Source: JANMJD01 sp963828405
Lineage (GTDB): Bacteria > Actinomycetota > Acidimicrobiia > Acidimicrobiales > Ilumatobacteraceae
Assembly: GCA_963828405.1 (NCBI GenBank)
Contig: CAWHEG010000031.1
Location: 1,922,001 to 1,986,000, forward strand
Direction of reading: 5' to 3'
Length of the DNA stretch: 64,000 nucleotides
Part shown: one piece after another, positions 16,518-25,615 of the stretch
Position numbering within the stretch: the first letter of the stretch is position 1
How the letters are laid out: each line of letters starts with the position of its first letter
Notes under the pieces: model-generated
Databases searched by the model: none
Told to the model about the DNA's origin: nothing
The model's input: only the letters and a program-made list of their open reading frames with translations
Translations under genes and position numbers: made by a program

Positions 16518-18572
16518 ATGACCGTGCCCGACACCGTGCGCCAACGCGCCGAACAGCTCCGCGCGGCGATCGGCTACCACAACCGCAGGTATCACGAGCT
16601 CGACGATCCCGAGATCGCCGATGCCGAGTACGACGCGCTGGTCCGCGAGCTGCTCGCGCTCGAGGCCGACCACCCGGAGCTGCTCATCGAGGAGTCGCCC
16701 ACCCGGCTGGTCGGCTCGGCGGCGAGCGCCACGTTCGCTCCCGTCGTCCACCGCCAACCGATGACCAGCCTCGACAACGCCATGGACGCGACCGAGCTCG
16801 GGGCCTGGGGCGACCGGCTGGCCCGCGGCCTCGCCGGGGCGCCGGCCGGCTTCGTGTGCGAACTGAAGATCGACGGCCTGGCGATCAACCTGCGCTACGA
16901 GGCGGGCGTCCTGGTCCAGGCCGCCACCCGGGGCGACGGCCGGGTCGGCGAGGACGTCACGGCGAACGTGGCCACGATCCGGGCGATCCCGGCCCGGTTG
17001 GCGGTGTCCGCCGGGGAGCCCGTCCCCGACGTGCTCGAGGTGCGCGGCGAGGTGTACATGCCGCTGGCCAGTTTCGAGGCGCTCAACGAGCGGGCGCTGG
17101 CCGCTGGCGAGAAGCGGTTCGCCAACCCGCGCAACGCCGGGGCCGGCAGCCTGCGCCAGAAGGACCCGCGGGTCACGGCCAGCCGCGACCTGGCGTTCTG
17201 GTGCTACCAGCTCGGCGAGGTGGTCGGCGGGCCCGACTTCGCCCGGCACCACGAGACCCTCGACTACCTGCGCCGGATGGGCCTGCCGGTGAACCCCGAG
17301 ATCCGGGTCGTCGACGACCTGGCCGAGGTGTTCCGCTACTGCGCCGACTGGCAGGCCCGCCGCCACGAGCTCGGCTACGAGATCGACGGAGCGGTCGTCA
17401 AGGTCGATGACCTGGCGCAGCGGGAACGTCTCGGCTTCACCTCCAAGGCCCCCCGGTGGGCGATCGCCTTCAAGTTCCCGCCGGAGGAGCGCACGACGGT
17501 GCTGCGCGGCATCCAGGTGTCGATCGGGCGGACGGGCCGGGCCACGCCGTTCGCCGTCCTCGAGCCGGTCTTCGTCGGCGGGTCCACCGTGGGAGTGGCC
17601 ACCCTGCACAACGAGGACCAGGTCCGGCTCAAGGACGTGCGTCCCGGCGACACGGTGATCGTCCGCAAGGCGGGCGACGTGATCCCCGAGGTCGTCGGTC
17701 CGGTGCTGTCACTGCGTCCGCCCGAGGCCGGCGAGCCGTGGTCCTTCCCGACCGTCTGCCCGTGCCCGCTGGCCAGTGGTCTCGTGCGCGCCGAGGGCGA
17801 GGCCGACACCCGCTGCGTCGAACCCGAGTGCCCGTTCCAGCGTGACCAGCGGATCATCCACTTCGCCTCCCGCGGGGCGATGGACATCGAGGGTCTCGGC
17901 GAGCGGACGGTGTTCCAGCTGTCGGATCAGGGTCTCGTGCGCGACGCCGCCGACATCTACCGACTGACGGTCGACGACCTCCTCGGCCTGGAAGGGTTCG
18001 CCCGGGTCAGCGCCGACAAGCTGATCGCCGCCATCGACGCATCACGGACCCGCACGTTGCCCCGCCTGCTCGTCGGACTGGGGATCAAGCACCTCGGGCC
18101 GGCGGCGGCCGAGGCGCTGGCCCGAGCGTTCGGGACCCTCGACGCCATCGCCGCGGCCGGGGAGGCCGATCTGGCGATGACCGACGGCGTCGGACCGATC
18201 ATCGCCGGGTCGATCACGCGCTGGTTCGCCGACCCGGCTCATCGCGAGCTGATCGAGCGCCTGCGCGCCGGAGGCGTCGAGTTCGGCAACGTCGCGGTCA
18301 GCCGTCAGCCCCAGGTGCTGGCGGGCAGGGCCGTGGTCGTCACCGGAACGCTCGCCCACCACAGCCGCGAGGCCGCCGAGGCGGCGATCAAGGACCGTGG
18401 CGGCAAGAGCCCGGGGAGTGTCTCGGCCAAGACGTTCGCCGTGGTCGTGGGGGCCGAGCCTGGAGCGTCCAAGCTGACCAAAGCGCAGGAACTCGGGATC
18501 CCGATCCTCGACGAGGACGGATTCGAGCAGCTGCTGGCGACCGGGGGACTGCCGGGCCCGGCCACCCCGTGA
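16518..18572 (+). CDS. ligA: NAD-dependent DNA ligase
   Basis: Seals nicks during replication and repair using NAD+ as adenylate donor. At 684 residues the domain order is complete: Ia domain, adenylation domain with Lys117 in CELKIDGLAI, OB fold, zinc finger, helix-hairpin-helix repeats and a C-terminal BRCT domain (VLAGRAVVVTGTL). The zinc finger is unusual: Cys414-Pro-Cys416 with one residue between the first pair, where the family normally has two, followed by Cys433 and Cys438. Start ATG at 16518 follows a TAGTGT -10 box closely. It is a single gene, convergent with the small membrane-anchored protein. Confidence 0.96.
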   Translation: MTVPDTVRQRAEQLRAAIGYHNRRYHELDDPEIADAEYDALVRELLALEADHPELLIEESPTRLVGSAASATFAPVVHRQPMTSLDNAMDATELGAWGDRLARGLAGAPAGFVCELKIDGLAINLRYEAGVLVQAATRGDGRVGEDVTANVATIRAIPARLAVSAGEPVPDVLEVRGEVYMPLASFEALNERALAAGEKRFANPRNAGAGSLRQKDPRVTASRDLAFWCYQLGEVVGGPDFARHHETLDYLRRMGLPVNPEIRVVDDLAEVFRYCADWQARRHELGYEIDGAVVKVDDLAQRERLGFTSKAPRWAIAFKFPPEERTTVLRGIQVSIGRTGRATPFAVLEPVFVGGSTVGVATLHNEDQVRLKDVRPGDTVIVRKAGDVIPEVVGPVLSLRPPEAGEPWSFPTVCPCPLASGLVRAEGEADTRCVEPECPFQRDQRIIHFASRGAMDIEGLGERTVFQLSDQGLVRDAADIYRLTVDDLLGLEGFARVSADKLIAAIDASRTRTLPRLLVGLGIKHLGPAAAEALARAFGTLDAIAAAGEADLAMTDGVGPIIAGSITRWFADPAHRELIERLRAGGVEFGNVAVSRQPQVLAGRAVVVTGTLAHHSREAAEAAIKDRGGKSPGSVSAKTFAVVVGAEPGASKLTKAQELGIPILDEDGFEQLLATGGLPGPATP

Positions 18573-18617
18573 TGCCCCGGCGGTGATCCCCGGGCGCTGA
18601 CGTTCCGCGGCGTCGTG

Positions 18618-19100
18618 TCAGCCCGTGACGTTGAAGTCCCAGGTGTGGGAGCGCGCCGAATCGGGTCCGAGATCGATGCGCCAGTAGATCACCTTCACCC
18701 GGTGGCGGCCCGGGGCGAACTGGGCGATGATGGCGCCCTCGGCCGGTTGGAAGGTGAGGATGTTGCCACCCGGGTCGAAGCGGGTCGCCAGGACCGGGTC
18801 GGTCGCGGTCTGACCCGGCTCGGCGTCGACGAGCGGTTCGATCTCGACGACCTCGGGCTCCTTGTCGTCGATCACCAGCCTGCCGGTGTAACCAGGGATC
18901 AGATCGACCGACACGGGGGTCTGGCGCAACACCCGGTCATCGGGCTGCGGGCTGATCAGCTCGATCACCTCGGGGAGCCCGGCGACCTCGGTTCCGGTGC
19001 GCACCGTCGTGAACCCGAAGACGATCAGGACGACGCCGACGGCGAGGCCGAAGCTGGCCAGCAGGAGCGGGCGGTCGATGGGGCGGCGCAGAATGGCCAT
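18618..19100 (-). CDS. Hypothetical membrane-anchored protein (160 aa)
   Basis: Not recognised. One transmembrane helix near the N-terminus (LLLASFGLAVGVVLIVFGF) follows a short basic segment (ILRRPIDR), so about 125 residues probably face outside. That part reads like a beta-sandwich, with VIELISPQPDD, SVDLIPGYTGRLVI, HRVKVIYWRIDLG and a final SHTWDFNVTG. GAGAAT ends six bases before the ATG at 19100, consistent with leaderless expression. It is divergent from the PASTA kinase gene with under 100 bases between starts, so a cell-envelope role in common is conceivable (inference only). Confidence 0.7.
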   Translation of the reverse strand: MAILRRPIDRPLLLASFGLAVGVVLIVFGFTTVRTGTEVAGLPEVIELISPQPDDRVLRQTPVSVDLIPGYTGRLVIDDKEPEVVEIEPLVDAEPGQTATDPVLATRFDPGGNILTFQPAEGAIIAQFAPGRHRVKVIYWRIDLGPDSARSHTWDFNVTG

Positions 19101-19181
19101 CGCGCCATTCTCACGCCTGACCGGTCCGTCCCCAACCCGGCGCGGCCCGAACGCTTCCACGACTCCCGGGGCCGGCCGCGG

Positions 19182-19187
19182 TAGCTT
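19182..19187 (+). promoter_or_regulatory. -10 box of the PASTA kinase promoter
   Basis: TAGCTT ends ten bases before the ATG at 19198. A leader of two to four bases is predicted and no ribosome binding site is present. Confidence 0.5.
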
Positions 19188-19197
19188 GGGTGGTCCA

Positions 19198-21348
19198 ATG
19201 GTTGCCATCAACGACAACTCCCCCGAACGTCCCCTCGGTGGGCGGTACCGGCTGGGCACCCGTCTCGGCACGCCCGGGCGGTCGTCCACGGTGTTCGAGG
19301 CCGTCGACCTCCGGCTCGATCGGGCTGTCGCCGTCAAGTTGCTCGACCCCAACGCCATTGCCACCCCCGATCTTCTCGACCGCTTCCGCACGGCCGCCCA
19401 TGAGCTCACCACGCTCAGCCATCCCAACATCGTGGCCGTGTACGACTTCGGCCAGGAGGAGCTCGACGGCGTCGTCCGTCCGTACCTGGTGATGGAGCTG
19501 CTCACCGGCGGCAGCGTCCGGGCGATCCTCGACCGGGGGCGCACCCTGTCGCCTTCGCAGGCCCTGCTCATCGGGCTCGACGCCTGCCGCGGGCTCGACC
19601 ACGCCCATCGACGGGGCATCGTCCACGGCGACATCAAGCCCTCCAACCTGCTCTTCGGCGAGGATCGCCGGCTGCGGATCGCCGATCTGGGCGTCTCGCG
19701 GCTCGTCGACCACGCCACCGGGGCCAACGCCGCCTCGCGCGATCTCGACAGCGCCGGCTACGCCTCGCCCGAGCAGGCCCAGGACCGGCGGATCGACGCG
19801 AAGTCCGACGTCTACTCGTTGGCGCTGATCCTCATCGAGTCGGTCACGGGCAACCTCCCGTTCGCCGCCGATACGACCGTGGCCACCCTGGCCAACCGGG
19901 TCGATCGGCTGATGCCGGTCTCGGCCGATCTCGGCGCGCTGGCCTCGGTCCTCGAGCGCGCCGGACGGCCCAACCCGACGGAGCGATCGTCGGCCGCCGA
20001 CTTCGGCCGCGCCTTGCTCCAGGCTGCCCAGCAGTTGCCCAAGCCCCAGCCGTTGGCCCTGGTGAGCGAGGGTTCGTCGCTGTTCGACGCCCCTGCCGGA
20101 CGGGAGACGACCACCGAGCTGACCCGCTTCGGGGACTCCACCGGGGGGATGATGCGCCCCGATGCCTCCGGGGGGATCGCCGGCGACCCGTCGGGAGCCG
20201 TTCCACGCGATCCATCGCGCTCGTTCCGTCGTGATCCGTCGGGCTCGATCCTGCGCGATCCCTCGGGGGCGATCATCCGCGATCCGTCCGGGGCGATCGC
20301 CCGCGATCCGTCCGGGGCGACAGCCCGCCCGAGGACGGGAGATCCGACCGGGGGCACCCCACGCGCGAGGGTCGTCGGTGTCGACGAGCACGGACGTGCC
20401 CAGCACTTGGCGCCGACGGTGTCGCGCCGCCCGGTGATCACCTACCTGCTGCTCGCCCTCGGGATGATCGTCGCCGGCGTGCTCGGGGTGGTCGCCTACC
20501 GCAAGCTCACCGTGCCCAGCTTCACCGTGCCGGCACTGGCCGGACTCGAGGAGGGCCAGGCGACCAACGAGATCGCCGCCAACGACTGGAAGATCGAGAT
20601 TCGCCGGGAGCGCAACGACGAGCAACCGCAGGGCCGTGTGGTGCGCACCGAACCCCTGGCGGGCGAGAAGGTGGAGCGGGGTGGGCCGTTCGTGATGGTC
20701 GTCTCCGACGGCCCGACGCTGGCCGCACTGCCCGAGCTGGTCGGTCAGACCTCCGACCAGGCGATGACGGCGCTGTCATCGGTCGGGCTCACCGGCCGCG
20801 TCGCCGAACAGCGGTTCGACGAGGGCGTGCCCGGCGGGGTGGTGATCAGCTGGCAGATCACCACATCCCCGGCGCTCACCGCGGGCTCGCGGGTGGTGAA
20901 GGGCACACTCGTCGACATGGTCGTCTCGAAGGGGCCGGCCCCCCGGGTGATCGCCGACCTCACCGACATCGTGTTCGAGGACGCCAAGGCCGTGCTCGAG
21001 GCCCAGGGTCTGGTCGTCGTACGCGCCCCCGACGACCAGTTCAGCGACGCGGTCGCGGCAGGGAAGATCATCGCCCAGTCGATCCCCGAGGGCGAGACCG
21101 TCGAGCGCGGCGCCTCGATCGAGGTGACCGTCTCCAAGGGACCCGACCTGGTCGCCGTCCCGCCGATCGGAGGCCTCGGCTTCAACGACGCCAAGGCGGC
21201 GCTCGAGGCGAGCGGTTTCACCGTCGGCGCCTACACCGGCAACTTCCTCAGCGGCGTGGTCGTCGGCGTGACGTACCAGGGTGAGACGGTGGTCGGCTTC
21301 CAGCTCGTCAAACGGGGAGCCGCGCTCGACCTCGAGTTCGGGCCCTGA
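19198..21348 (+). CDS. PASTA-domain Ser/Thr protein kinase (PknB-like)
   Basis: Transmembrane sensor kinase, 716 residues. The cytoplasmic kinase domain has the ATP lysine Lys47 (AVAVKLLD), catalytic Asp145 in HGDIKPSN (Gly replaces the usual Arg of HRD) and Asp163 in ADLG (instead of DFG), so it may be active but is regulated differently from RD kinases. A linker of six 8-residue repeats (RDPSG type, residues 329-376) precedes one membrane helix (YLLLALGMIVAGVLGVVAY, ~412-430). About four extracellular PASTA repeats follow, a domain that binds peptidoglycan fragments in relatives. It is probably involved in cell-wall growth control. No phosphatase or division genes are adjacent, which differs from the mycobacterial pknB locus. 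Confidence 0.93.
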   Translation: MVAINDNSPERPLGGRYRLGTRLGTPGRSSTVFEAVDLRLDRAVAVKLLDPNAIATPDLLDRFRTAAHELTTLSHPNIVAVYDFGQEELDGVVRPYLVMELLTGGSVRAILDRGRTLSPSQALLIGLDACRGLDHAHRRGIVHGDIKPSNLLFGEDRRLRIADLGVSRLVDHATGANAASRDLDSAGYASPEQAQDRRIDAKSDVYSLALILIESVTGNLPFAADTTVATLANRVDRLMPVSADLGALASVLERAGRPNPTERSSAADFGRALLQAAQQLPKPQPLALVSEGSSLFDAPAGRETTTELTRFGDSTGGMMRPDASGGIAGDPSGAVPRDPSRSFRRDPSGSILRDPSGAIIRDPSGAIARDPSGATARPRTGDPTGGTPRARVVGVDEHGRAQHLAPTVSRRPVITYLLLALGMIVAGVLGVVAYRKLTVPSFTVPALAGLEEGQATNEIAANDWKIEIRRERNDEQPQGRVVRTEPLAGEKVERGGPFVMVVSDGPTLAALPELVGQTSDQAMTALSSVGLTGRVAEQRFDEGVPGGVVISWQITTSPALTAGSRVVKGTLVDMVVSKGPAPRVIADLTDIVFEDAKAVLEAQGLVVVRAPDDQFSDAVAAGKIIAQSIPEGETVERGASIEVTVSKGPDLVAVPPIGGLGFNDAKAALEASGFTVGAYTGNFLSGVVVGVTYQGETVVGFQLVKRGAALDLEFGP
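20182..20325 (+). repeat. Six 24-bp tandem repeats in the kinase linker
   Basis: Exactly six units of 24 bp, most beginning CGCGATCC, encode the eight-residue unit RDPSGxxx. The repeat lies between the kinase domain and the membrane helix. Ser in each unit could be a phosphorylation target. Copy number may vary between strains. Confidence 0.85.
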
Positions 21349-21426
21349 CCGGTACCGCGGCCTCGTCGATCGGGTCGTGAGCCGAGATCGACGCGCCCGG
21401 TTTGGGTGCCGACGGTGACCGATCGG

Positions 21427-21432
21427 TAAGTT
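21427..21432 (+). promoter_or_regulatory. -10 box of the SDR promoter
   Basis: TAAGTT lies 35 bases upstream of the ATG at 21468. A GGAGGGAG ribosome binding site at 21453-21460 lies between, so this gene has a normal leader. Confidence 0.45.
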
Positions 21433-21467
21433 GCCGCCACGGAGTGGGCCGCGGAGGGAGTTCGCAA

Positions 21468-22346
21468 ATGGGAGCCTTGGATGGACGGGTGGCGATCATC
21501 ACCGGTGCCGGTCGCGGCATCGGGCGTGAGCATGCCCTGCTCTTCGCCGCCGAGGGTGCACGCGTCGTGGTCAATGATCTCGGCGGTGCCAACGACGGCA
21601 GCGGCGCCGATGTGACACCGGCCCAGGAGGTCGCCGCCGAGATCCGGGCAGTGGGCGGCCAGGCCATCGTCAACGGTGACGACGTCGCCGACTGGGAGGG
21701 CGGCCAGCGACTGGTGAACTCGGCGATCGAGGCCTTCGGCGACCTCGACATCCTGGTCAACAATGCGGGGATCCTGCGCGACCGGGTGCTGGTGAACATG
21801 ACCGAGGCCGAGTGGGATTCGGTGATCTCGGTGCATCTCAAGGGTCACTTCGTCCCCACCCGTTGGGCCGCCACGTACTGGCGCGAGCAGCACAAGGCGG
21901 GCGTCGTGCGGCCCCGCAACCTGGTGCACACGTCGTCGACCTCCGGGTTGTTCTCCAACCCGGGTCAGTCGAACTACGGAGCGGCGAAGTCGGGGATCGC
22001 CACCTTCAGCCAGATCGTCGCCAAGGAGCTGGTCCGCTACAACGTCAGGTCGAACTGCATCGCCCCCGGCGCTCGCACCCGCCTGACCCTGGCCACGCCC
22101 GGTCTCGATCAGATGATCGCTCCGCCGAGCGAAGCCGGTGCATTCGACGCCTGGGACCCGGCCAACATCTCACCCCTCGTCGCCTACCTCGCCAGCGATG
22201 CATGTGCCTTCAACGGCGAGACCTTCCTGGTCCAGGGCGGCACGGTTACCAGGGTGGAGACGTGGGCCACCGGTCCGTCGATCGAGCAGGAGAACCGCTG
22301 GACCGTCGCCGACCTCGCCGAGGCGATCGGGCGTCTCACCCACTGA
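21468..22346 (+). CDS. Short-chain dehydrogenase/reductase
   Basis: NAD(P)-dependent oxidoreductase of the classical SDR family, 292 residues. Visible motifs: cofactor-binding TGAGRGIG at the N-terminus, structural NNAG (LVNNAGILRD), catalytic Ser in HTSSTSG, and YGAAKSG carrying the catalytic Tyr and Lys. The insert SGADVTPAQEVAAEI and the long C-terminal tail resemble SDRs that act on acyl-CoA or steroid substrates, such as the hydroxyacyl-CoA dehydrogenase part of peroxisomal multifunctional enzymes. An SCP2-domain protein encoded at 23428-23832 fits that view, but the substrate remains unknown. ATG at 21468 has a strong ribosome binding site. Confidence 0.88.
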   Translation: MGALDGRVAIITGAGRGIGREHALLFAAEGARVVVNDLGGANDGSGADVTPAQEVAAEIRAVGGQAIVNGDDVADWEGGQRLVNSAIEAFGDLDILVNNAGILRDRVLVNMTEAEWDSVISVHLKGHFVPTRWAATYWREQHKAGVVRPRNLVHTSSTSGLFSNPGQSNYGAAKSGIATFSQIVAKELVRYNVRSNCIAPGARTRLTLATPGLDQMIAPPSEAGAFDAWDPANISPLVAYLASDACAFNGETFLVQGGTVTRVETWATGPSIEQENRWTVADLAEAIGRLTH

Positions 22347-22361
22347 GCACCGACCCGCCGG

Positions 22362-23375
22362 TCAGCCGAGCGGCGCCTCCTCGCACTGGGTGGCCAGGGT
22401 GACACCCAGGTCGCCGGGCACGACGGTGCCGTCCCGCCGGTCGCCGAGTGGTGACGAACCGAGCTGTTCGACCCGTCCGGTCGCCGTGTCGACGTCCCAC
22501 CGGGCGCACACGAACGTCGTGCTCGGCCGGCCGTCCTCGGTGCGGTACTCGACCACCACCAGGCGCATCGCCACCCGGTCGGGTCCGACCTGGCTGGCCG
22601 TCACCGGGATCAGCGTCGCCGAGTCGAGGGTCCTGGCGTCCTGCTCGTCGACGTCGGCATCGGTCATCGCCCGGGCGGTGCGGAAGTCTCCGTTGGCCAG
22701 CGCGGTCAGGAAGACCTGGGCGATGGCCGTCGCCCGGTCGGCCGGATCCCCGGTCACCGGAACGGCGATGACCGGAACCGGCGGGGTCACGGCCGGGACG
22801 GAGCCGTCCGGTTCGGCCGGGCCGGTGGCATCCGTGGACTCGGTGGCCACGGTGGCCGCGGTGGTACGCGGACGCGACGGTGGGTTCGAGCTCGATTCCG
22901 AGCGGCCGGCCAGGGCGTTGGTCATCAACGTCACCCCGACGAGGACCAGCAACGCCGGGGCGACGATGGCGGCGATCAGCGTCGTCACCCGGGCCGGGCG
23001 GTACGACCGTCGGTGGGCGGCGGTCGCCGACGGGGCAGGCGCCGCGCCGCCCGGCGTGCCGGGCGCCTCCCCCTCGGCGGCCGGGGAGCCCGGTTCGGGC
23101 CCGGCGGCCTCGGGTACGGCGTCGATGACGCTGTCGAACTGCGCCGTCGGCGCCGTCGTCACGACGACGGTCGGATCGTGACCGGCCCCGCCCACCCCGA
23201 AGCGGTCGCCGAAGGGCGTGCCCGCCCCGGCACCGGTCCCCCCTGTGGCGGGCCCGCGGACCCGGGCGCCGGGGTAGGTGGGGACGGTCGACGGGGTGAC
23301 CACGGGAACGCCGCCCGGTGGCTCCCAGCCCGGTCCATCGGGCGTCGATCCATCCGGGTCGGTCACGGGTCTCAT
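22362..23375 (-). CDS. Hypothetical membrane-anchored protein with disordered N-terminus
   Basis: Not recognised. Residues 1-125 are Pro/Gly/Ala-rich and probably disordered in the cytoplasm. A membrane helix follows (TTLIAAIVAPALLVLVGVTL), then a Ser/Thr/Pro linker, and a folded C-terminal domain from about residue 215 (DRATAIAQVFLTALANGDF, MRLVVVEYRTEDGR, VCARWDVDTATG). That last part resembles the NTF2-like or Mce-associated style of small extracytoplasmic domain, but I cannot confirm this. The ATG at 23375 overlaps a TACGAT -10 box. The in-frame GTG at 23366 lies exactly seven bases after that box, so leaderless initiation at 23366 (MTDPDGSTP) is the better guess. Confidence 0.75.
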   Translation of the reverse strand: MRPVTDPDGSTPDGPGWEPPGGVPVVTPSTVPTYPGARVRGPATGGTGAGAGTPFGDRFGVGGAGHDPTVVVTTAPTAQFDSVIDAVPEAAGPEPGSPAAEGEAPGTPGGAAPAPSATAAHRRSYRPARVTTLIAAIVAPALLVLVGVTLMTNALAGRSESSSNPPSRPRTTAATVATESTDATGPAEPDGSVPAVTPPVPVIAVPVTGDPADRATAIAQVFLTALANGDFRTARAMTDADVDEQDARTLDSATLIPVTASQVGPDRVAMRLVVVEYRTEDGRPSTTFVCARWDVDTATGRVEQLGSSPLGDRRDGTVVPGDLGVTLATQCEEAPLG

Positions 23376-23427
23376 CGTAGGGTGCCGGCCGCCCGCGCCG
23401 GGTGAACCCCGCCGAACGGCCGGGGAC

Positions 23428-23832
23428 TCAGGCGGTGAGTTCCTTGATCTCGTTGGCGATCTTCTTCGCCAGCTCGTCGGGTGGGGTGGCGTTCATCTGC
23501 ATCATCTTCATCATGTCGCCCTGCACCTTGATCCTGCCGCTCATGAACGCCTGCATGCCGGCGGCCTGGTCCTGCTCGACGAAGATCTTGCGCGCCGTCT
23601 CCCAGTCGGTCGTCAGGGTGAGCTCGGGGTTGTCGAGCTCACCCTTGTCCATCACCATCGTCCCGTCGGAGGTGTCGAGGAAGATCCTGATGTCGTCCTC
23701 GGCGAACGGCGCCGCGGTGATCACCTGGTTCATCCGGATCGAGTAGGGCACCTTCGGCACCTGGTCGGCGTACTTGTCGCGTAGCTGCTTGACGGCGTCG
23801 AACCAGCCGTCGGACAGGAAATCGTGGGCCAT
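23428..23832 (-). CDS. SCP2 sterol-binding domain protein
   Basis: A 134-residue stand-alone SCP2 domain, a small alpha/beta fold with a hydrophobic tunnel that binds lipids, acyl-CoAs or sterols. Matching features are the amphipathic N-terminal region, the IRIFLDTSDGTMVMDKG and ELTLTTDWETARKIF strands and helix, and the C-terminal GRIKVQGDMMKMMQMN segment typical of the family. No catalytic residues are expected. GGGAGG eight bases before the ATG is a clear ribosome binding site. It lies near an SDR gene that may act on lipids, but on the opposite strand and not in an operon with it. Confidence 0.88.
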   Translation of the reverse strand: MAHDFLSDGWFDAVKQLRDKYADQVPKVPYSIRMNQVITAAPFAEDDIRIFLDTSDGTMVMDKGELDNPELTLTTDWETARKIFVEQDQAAGMQAFMSGRIKVQGDMMKMMQMNATPPDELAKKIANEIKELTA

Positions 23833-23953
23833 GGGTGGGAGCCTCCCGTGAGGAACGTTGCCGTGAACTGGATGGGCGGGTGACGACCGGTCGATCCGCC
23901 GGACATCCCAACGCTATCGGCTCGCCGCCATCGGGTCCGGAACGGAGGGGAGC

Positions 23954-25522
23954 TCAGCCCCCGGTGAGCTGGCGAACGCTGGTGATCCCCGGGGCGCGCC
24001 CGAGGACGGTGAGCACGTCGTCGGGCACGGCGCACGTGGGGGCGATGACCATGATCGCCGAGCCCGGCTCGCGGCTGCGGCCGACGTCCATGTCGGCGAT
24101 GTTGATCCCGGCGTTGCCGAGCAGGGTGCCGAGGATGCCGATCACGCCGGGCCGGTCGTCGTTGTGGACGAGGAGCATGTGCTCGGCCGGCGGCACCTCG
24201 GTCACGTGCCCGTCGACCTCGACGATGCGCGGCTCACTGCGCCGCCCGACCAGTGTCCCGCCCAGGGAGTGGCCGCCGCCGCGCAGCGTGACGAGATTGG
24301 TGTAGTCCGGCGACGTCGGGCAGTTGACGGTGCGGACCTCCAGGCCCCGCTCGCGAGCCAGTTGTGGGGCGTTCACGTAGGTGACCGCCCCGTCGATGAC
24401 CCCGGCGAAGAACCCCTTGAGCACCGAGAGCACGATGATCCGGTCGTCGTACTCGGCGATCTCGCCCTCGGTGCAGACCTCGAGGAGGTCGGGCACGCCG
24501 CCGACCAGCGAGGCGAACAGTCGGCCGAGGCGCTCGGCCAGGGGCAGGAAGGGCTGGAGGGTCTGGTTGGCCTCGCTGGCGTCGACGTTGACGGCGAAGG
24601 GCACGAACTCGCCGTCGAGGGCGAGGTGGACCATGTCGGCGATGGTGTCGCCCGCCTTGTCCTGCGCCTCGCGGGTCGATGCGCCGAGATGCGGGGTGAC
24701 GACGACGGATTCGAGGGCGAACAGCGGTGACGAGGTCGTCGGCTCCTCGGCGAACACGTCGAGGGCCGCGCCGGCGATCACGCCGTCGCGGATCGCCTCG
24801 GCCAGGTCGTCCTCGTTGACGATGCCGCCCCGCGCCACGTTGACCAGGCGCAGGTGCGGGCGAGCCTTGAGCAGCAGCTCCCGATCGATCAGGCCGGTCG
24901 TCTCGGCCGTGCGGGGGAGGTGGATGGTGATGAAATCCGACTCGCCGACGACCTGCTCGAGGGTCATCATCGTCACGTTGAGCTGTCGGGCGCGATCGGC
25001 GGTGACGTACGGGTCGAAGGCGACGAGCCGCATGCCGAAGGCGATCGCCCGTTGGGCGACGAGCCGGCCGATCCGGCCCAGCCCGACGATGCCGAGCGTC
25101 TTGTCGGCCAGCTCGACACCCTCCCAACGGCTGCGCTCCCACCGTCCGGCGACCAGGGCGGCGTGGGCCTGGGGGATGTTGCGGGCCTGGGCGAGGAGCA
25201 TCGCCATCGTGTGCTCGGCGGCCGAGACGACGTTCGACTGCGGGGCGTTGACGACCATCACGCCCCGCCGGGTGGCCGCCTCGACGTCGATGTTGTCGAG
25301 GCCGATTCCCGCCCGTCCGACGACGATCAGCTCGCTGCCGGCGGCCAGCACCTCGGGGGTGACCCTGGTCGCCGAGCGGACGATCAGGGCGCTGGCGCCG
25401 GCGACCGCGCCGGGCAGCTCGGCGGGCGCCAGGCCGAGGCGGACGTCGACGTCGTAGCCGGCGGCGCGCAGGCGATCGAGACCGGCGTCGGCGATCTCCT
25501 CGGTGACCAGGATTCGTACCAT
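23954..25522 (-). CDS. serA: D-3-phosphoglycerate dehydrogenase
   Basis: First step of serine synthesis: NAD-dependent oxidation of 3-phosphoglycerate to phosphohydroxypyruvate. The 522-residue chain is the long actinobacterial type: substrate domain, Rossmann domain (GIVGLGRIGRLVAQ), catalytic His in TPHLGASTREAQ, an allosteric substrate-binding domain and a C-terminal ACT domain (MLLVHNDDRPGVIGILGTLL), which senses serine in relatives. ATG at 25522 fits homology (MVRILVTEE). CAAGAT ends six bases before it, so the mRNA is probably leaderless, although a GGAG also lies just upstream. Serine made here supplies the carbon skeleton for cysteine, complementing the sulfur genes of the window. Confidence 0.95.
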   Translation of the reverse strand: MVRILVTEEIADAGLDRLRAAGYDVDVRLGLAPAELPGAVAGASALIVRSATRVTPEVLAAGSELIVVGRAGIGLDNIDVEAATRRGVMVVNAPQSNVVSAAEHTMAMLLAQARNIPQAHAALVAGRWERSRWEGVELADKTLGIVGLGRIGRLVAQRAIAFGMRLVAFDPYVTADRARQLNVTMMTLEQVVGESDFITIHLPRTAETTGLIDRELLLKARPHLRLVNVARGGIVNEDDLAEAIRDGVIAGAALDVFAEEPTTSSPLFALESVVVTPHLGASTREAQDKAGDTIADMVHLALDGEFVPFAVNVDASEANQTLQPFLPLAERLGRLFASLVGGVPDLLEVCTEGEIAEYDDRIIVLSVLKGFFAGVIDGAVTYVNAPQLARERGLEVRTVNCPTSPDYTNLVTLRGGGHSLGGTLVGRRSEPRIVEVDGHVTEVPPAEHMLLVHNDDRPGVIGILGTLLGNAGINIADMDVGRSREPGSAIMVIAPTCAVPDDVLTVLGRAPGITSVRQLTGG

Positions 25523-25615
25523 GTCTCCATCTTGGCGAACCAGCACGCGGTCACCACCCGGAGTTGACGGAAAATCAACCGTACGAGCGGCCCTGCGTGG
25601 CGAACGCAGTCGCCT

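Noticed and set aside
13779..17609. 1276-codon minus-strand ORF opposite the PKD protein and ligA
   Set aside because: Antisense shadow of two well-supported genes; Arg/Gly/Asp/His-rich composition with no domain.
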